Positions 61,601 to 64,000 of a stretch of DNA of 64,000 nt are shown piece by piece. The translations under genes and the position numbers were made by a program. Positions within the stretch are counted from its first letter, which is position 1. Each line of letters starts with the position of its first letter. Under the pieces are notes generated by a model, which did no database searches, was not told where the DNA came from, and was given only the letters and a program-made list of their open reading frames with translations. This DNA is from Cinnamomum chago (taxonomy: Eukaryota > Streptophyta > Magnoliopsida > Laurales > Lauraceae). The stretch covers positions 66,863,922 through 66,927,921 of the forward strand of contig CP142456.1 of the NCBI GenBank assembly GCA_038049695.1. The letters are read 5' to 3'.

Positions 61601-63117
61601 AGAAATGATGTTTTCATGCAGTGATACAAGGTTATCTCACTTTATTGAACTAGCAAACAACAGAACAACAGTCCAAGAATGCATCCTATACAATGTTTAC
61701 ATGGAAATGTTTTACCATTTTTCTCGGTCGCACACGACGTCAGACACAAAAGACACACCCAGTCACCCATACCATATTCCAGTTGTGTGGTACCTCAGAG
61801 AGATGCTTCTTATTATCGATTGAAAAAAAAAAAATAGATGCTTTTCATATCCTAAAGTTTCCATATAACAACTCAGGAATGCCATGTCTGTTTTTTTATA
61901 CATATCAAAAATATATCAAAGGTAAATGTAAAATTTATTAAATTTTCAAAAAGCATCTATAATTGATTCTATGCTAAGTTTCTAAGTAATTTTCGTAACA
62001 GAGTTCATTACAAACTTATCACTAATTTTTTTGCGAAGCCTAATTGAAATCATCCTTCATCTGGTTTGCAAAATTAATTCTTTGAAAAATCAGAAAAAAC
62101 TCCTTTAGATTGGGTTAGAAAATTGCATAATTTGCATCTCTTCATGTTTTACTCACTTACGAGTGATGAATCCACTACCCAAAAAAAGAGAGTCTGCGGC
62201 AACTATGTGATTATTTTAACCAATCGAAACAGCATATTAAATATAAGAGATGTATTATATTTGATAAACATATTTAACAGCATATTAAATATAAGAGATG
62301 TATTATATTTGATAAACATATTTAATGGTTGGAGAATTTCAAATTTATTTCAAAAAATCTAATAATAAAATATTTTTTTGATAGGTTAAAGGGACACTGA
62401 CACTAAGTCACGACTTTTTACACAATATATATATGTGGGTTGTTGAAAGATGAGAGGGGCAGTTGCCCCCCTCTCCCATCCTTTTAACTATTAAAATTTT
62501 CAGATTATCCCTTAAACCACTTGAATTTATTTCACATTACCCGAAAACCAAACAACCAACATATTTAGGAAGGAAAAAAAAAGTCTACATGTATACTAAA
62601 ATGCGCGCATCTAGTGTCCATAATTGAGGCATTGCGAAATCAATGAACACAATTAGAGGTACAAAGTGATAAATGTAATAGTTTAGAAAACAATTTAAAG
62701 TGATACACATAATAGTAGAGAAACAATGTGAAGTAGGGACATAGTTGAAGGATCAAATTGTAATTTATCTTAATTGATCATAGGCTCCCAGTAACATCAT
62801 CTTGTTTCACAAAGATTATTTCCATATAAATGTTAGTGACGCATGTAAATTGTCAAGAGTTAAAATATTTGAATGTACAACATGTTCAAATCAATCATTG
62901 AGTGGACAAAATGAAATCAATATGATAGTGTAAGGGGTCAAAGTATAACTAACCCTTCCCCATTATTTGAAACTGAGATGAATTGCACAAATTCAGTTCT
63001 TTCAAATAAAATTTTGTCAAGTGCAAACATGCATAAGCTCTATAGAGAAGGATGACTAATGACCATTATTGTCTTACAATGCAACTCCAAAGACTGTAGC
63101 TTAAGTTTGCAATGAAG
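61601..63117. other. 3' flank of right COMT gene, no gene recognised
   Basis: AT-rich sequence. Holds an exact-looking 48-base tandem duplication (62231-62278 and 62279-62326, unit starting AGCATATTAAATATAAGAG). The bases just left of 63118 would be the methyltransferase 3' untranslated region. Confidence 0.5.
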
Positions 63118-63429
63118 CTAAGGGTTTACCCTTTTATAGAACTCCATAACCCAACTGTTATAAGCACTGCATATGACTTCACAACCCGAAAATCCAGATT
63201 TTATCGCCAAGGCCTCGTATTCCTTCTTTGTCCGCTCTTTTCCACCAGGACATTGAACTAACATGAAAACATCTTGTTCGAAGACGATATGTGAGGAAAC
63301 ATTATTCTCAGGAGCCTCGGGGAGAATTGATTCTACAATAATCACCTTTCCACCATGATCAGGGAGAGCTTCCCAACAATTCTTGAGAAGCTTTAAGCAA
63401 TGCTCATCACTCCAGTCATGGAGTATCCA
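63118..63429 (-). CDS. Caffeic acid O-methyltransferase-like, last exon
   Basis: The C-terminal exon of a COMT-family methyltransferase starts after an acceptor (TTTGTAG|TGG) at 63429 and runs 103 codons to TAG at 63118. It reads [20 protein letters not shown], then [32 protein letters not shown] and [12 protein letters not shown]. In the alfalfa enzyme the His of HDWSDE is the catalytic base, flanked in the fold by the two Glu residues of VE(A/S)ILP and MEF; all three are present. No lesion is seen in this exon. The remaining exons lie to the right; the 570 bases still in the window are intron. Substrate cannot be told from this exon. Confidence 0.92.
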   Translation of the reverse strand, partial: WILHDWSDEHCLKLLKNCWEALPDHGGKVIIVESILPEAPENNVSSHIVFEQDVFMLVQCPGGKERTKKEYEALAIKSGFSGCEVICSAYNSWVMEFYKRVNP

Positions 63430-64000
63430 CTACAAATTACAAAAAACACCAGATTCAGACTTACTAAAGCAGAACGAGGAGAGTATCATTGAAGGTTGAG
63501 TTCTGCCAGGAGAAATAATTTAAAGAACAGCATAGTAAGTGTAATTTTGCTAAAATCTATTTTGTAAAACCACTTGATATCAAACTCTATTTGTTATTCT
63601 TTAATCATGTAAAACAAGCTTATATATATTCTAAGATGAAAAGGTTTCCTAATAGGGCTGAAGTCACATGTTATGGAACTAAGATGAAAAGTTTTCCTGA
63701 TAGGACTGAAGTCACATGTTCTACTACTAATTTGAACTCTACATCCTTAGTGTTGCTTGAACAAGTTAAAAGTTCACATGAAAAAAATTTAGAGTCAAGA
63801 ATGTGGCGAAATAACTCTGCTAACGCAGAACAAATTCAATTACATTATTTTCATCTCAATGATACTTCTCTCAACTGATTCCTCGATAGGGGACTTGGAT
63901 TTCCACTTTTTGATGTAAATTCAAATTAAAAAGTTCTTACTTTTTTTCATTTTTTCCGAATAAAGCATTAGTTACCGATTAACATAGAATAGGCACTGGA
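63430..64000. other. Intron of the right COMT gene
   Basis: Contains a 48-bp tandem duplication (63633-63680 and 63681-63728, unit starting AAGATGAAAAG). It lies in a plus-strand open stretch that I cannot assign; it may be a transposon relic. No preceding COMT exon was seen before the edge. Confidence 0.55.

Noticed and set aside
63591..63878. 95-codon plus frame in the COMT intron
   Set aside because: Contains a tandem duplication but matches no known protein; antisense within an intron.

Overview
This window is nuclear DNA of a flowering plant. The evidence is spliced gene structures with plant-type members (caffeic acid O-methyltransferase, oligopeptide transporter, glycyl-tRNA synthetase, xyloglucan-type GT47 glycosyltransferase), long AT-rich intergenic stretches, and plant transposons of nearly every class: Gypsy, Copia, L1 and RTE LINEs, CACTA, hAT, Mutator-like, a PIF/Harbinger-like element and a Helitron end. 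No bacterial or organellar signatures were seen. I cannot name the species.

Layout. Both edges hold COMT-like genes on the minus strand. At the left is exon 1 of one copy (262-691, with a one-base frame slip); at the right is the last exon of another (63118-63429). Together they look like a head-to-tail tandem pair separated by about 62 kb. The only other substantial gene remnant is an oligopeptide transporter (29407-33526, minus). Six exons with good splice sites can be traced, but it has two Trp-to-stop changes and a small frame-breaking insertion, so it is read as a pseudogene.

Mobile DNA. 1823-9060 is a Gypsy element (LTR, primer-binding site, gag) repeatedly split by two hAT-like elements, an unidentified insert and a truncated Copia, with an antisense Copia 3' end beside it. 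9786-20564 is a non-autonomous element split by a 9.2 kb CACTA (11006-20226, target duplication TGT). That CACTA carries fragments of an alkenal reductase, a DOMON-domain protein, glycyl-tRNA synthetase and an antisense RTE LINE. 21470-28797 and 52295-56729 are two copies of one segment. The first was hit by a 6.2 kb L1 and the second by a 3.3 kb solo-LTR-like element, so each copy serves as the other's empty site. 37791-50855 is a run of Mutator-like elements with long terminal inverted repeats. One contains a 2.3 kb solo-LTR-like insert with a perfect ACACA duplication; another carries a decayed GT47 fragment. A hAT element with a perfect 8-bp duplication sits at 50856-52138.

The most unusual signal is that both solo-LTR-like inserts contain a small array whose repeat unit holds two palindromes with a TCGA core (GCTCGAGC in one, GGTCGACC in the other). 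No gene set here works as a pathway or operon; the story is nested transposition, gene-fragment capture and decay between two methyltransferase paralogues.
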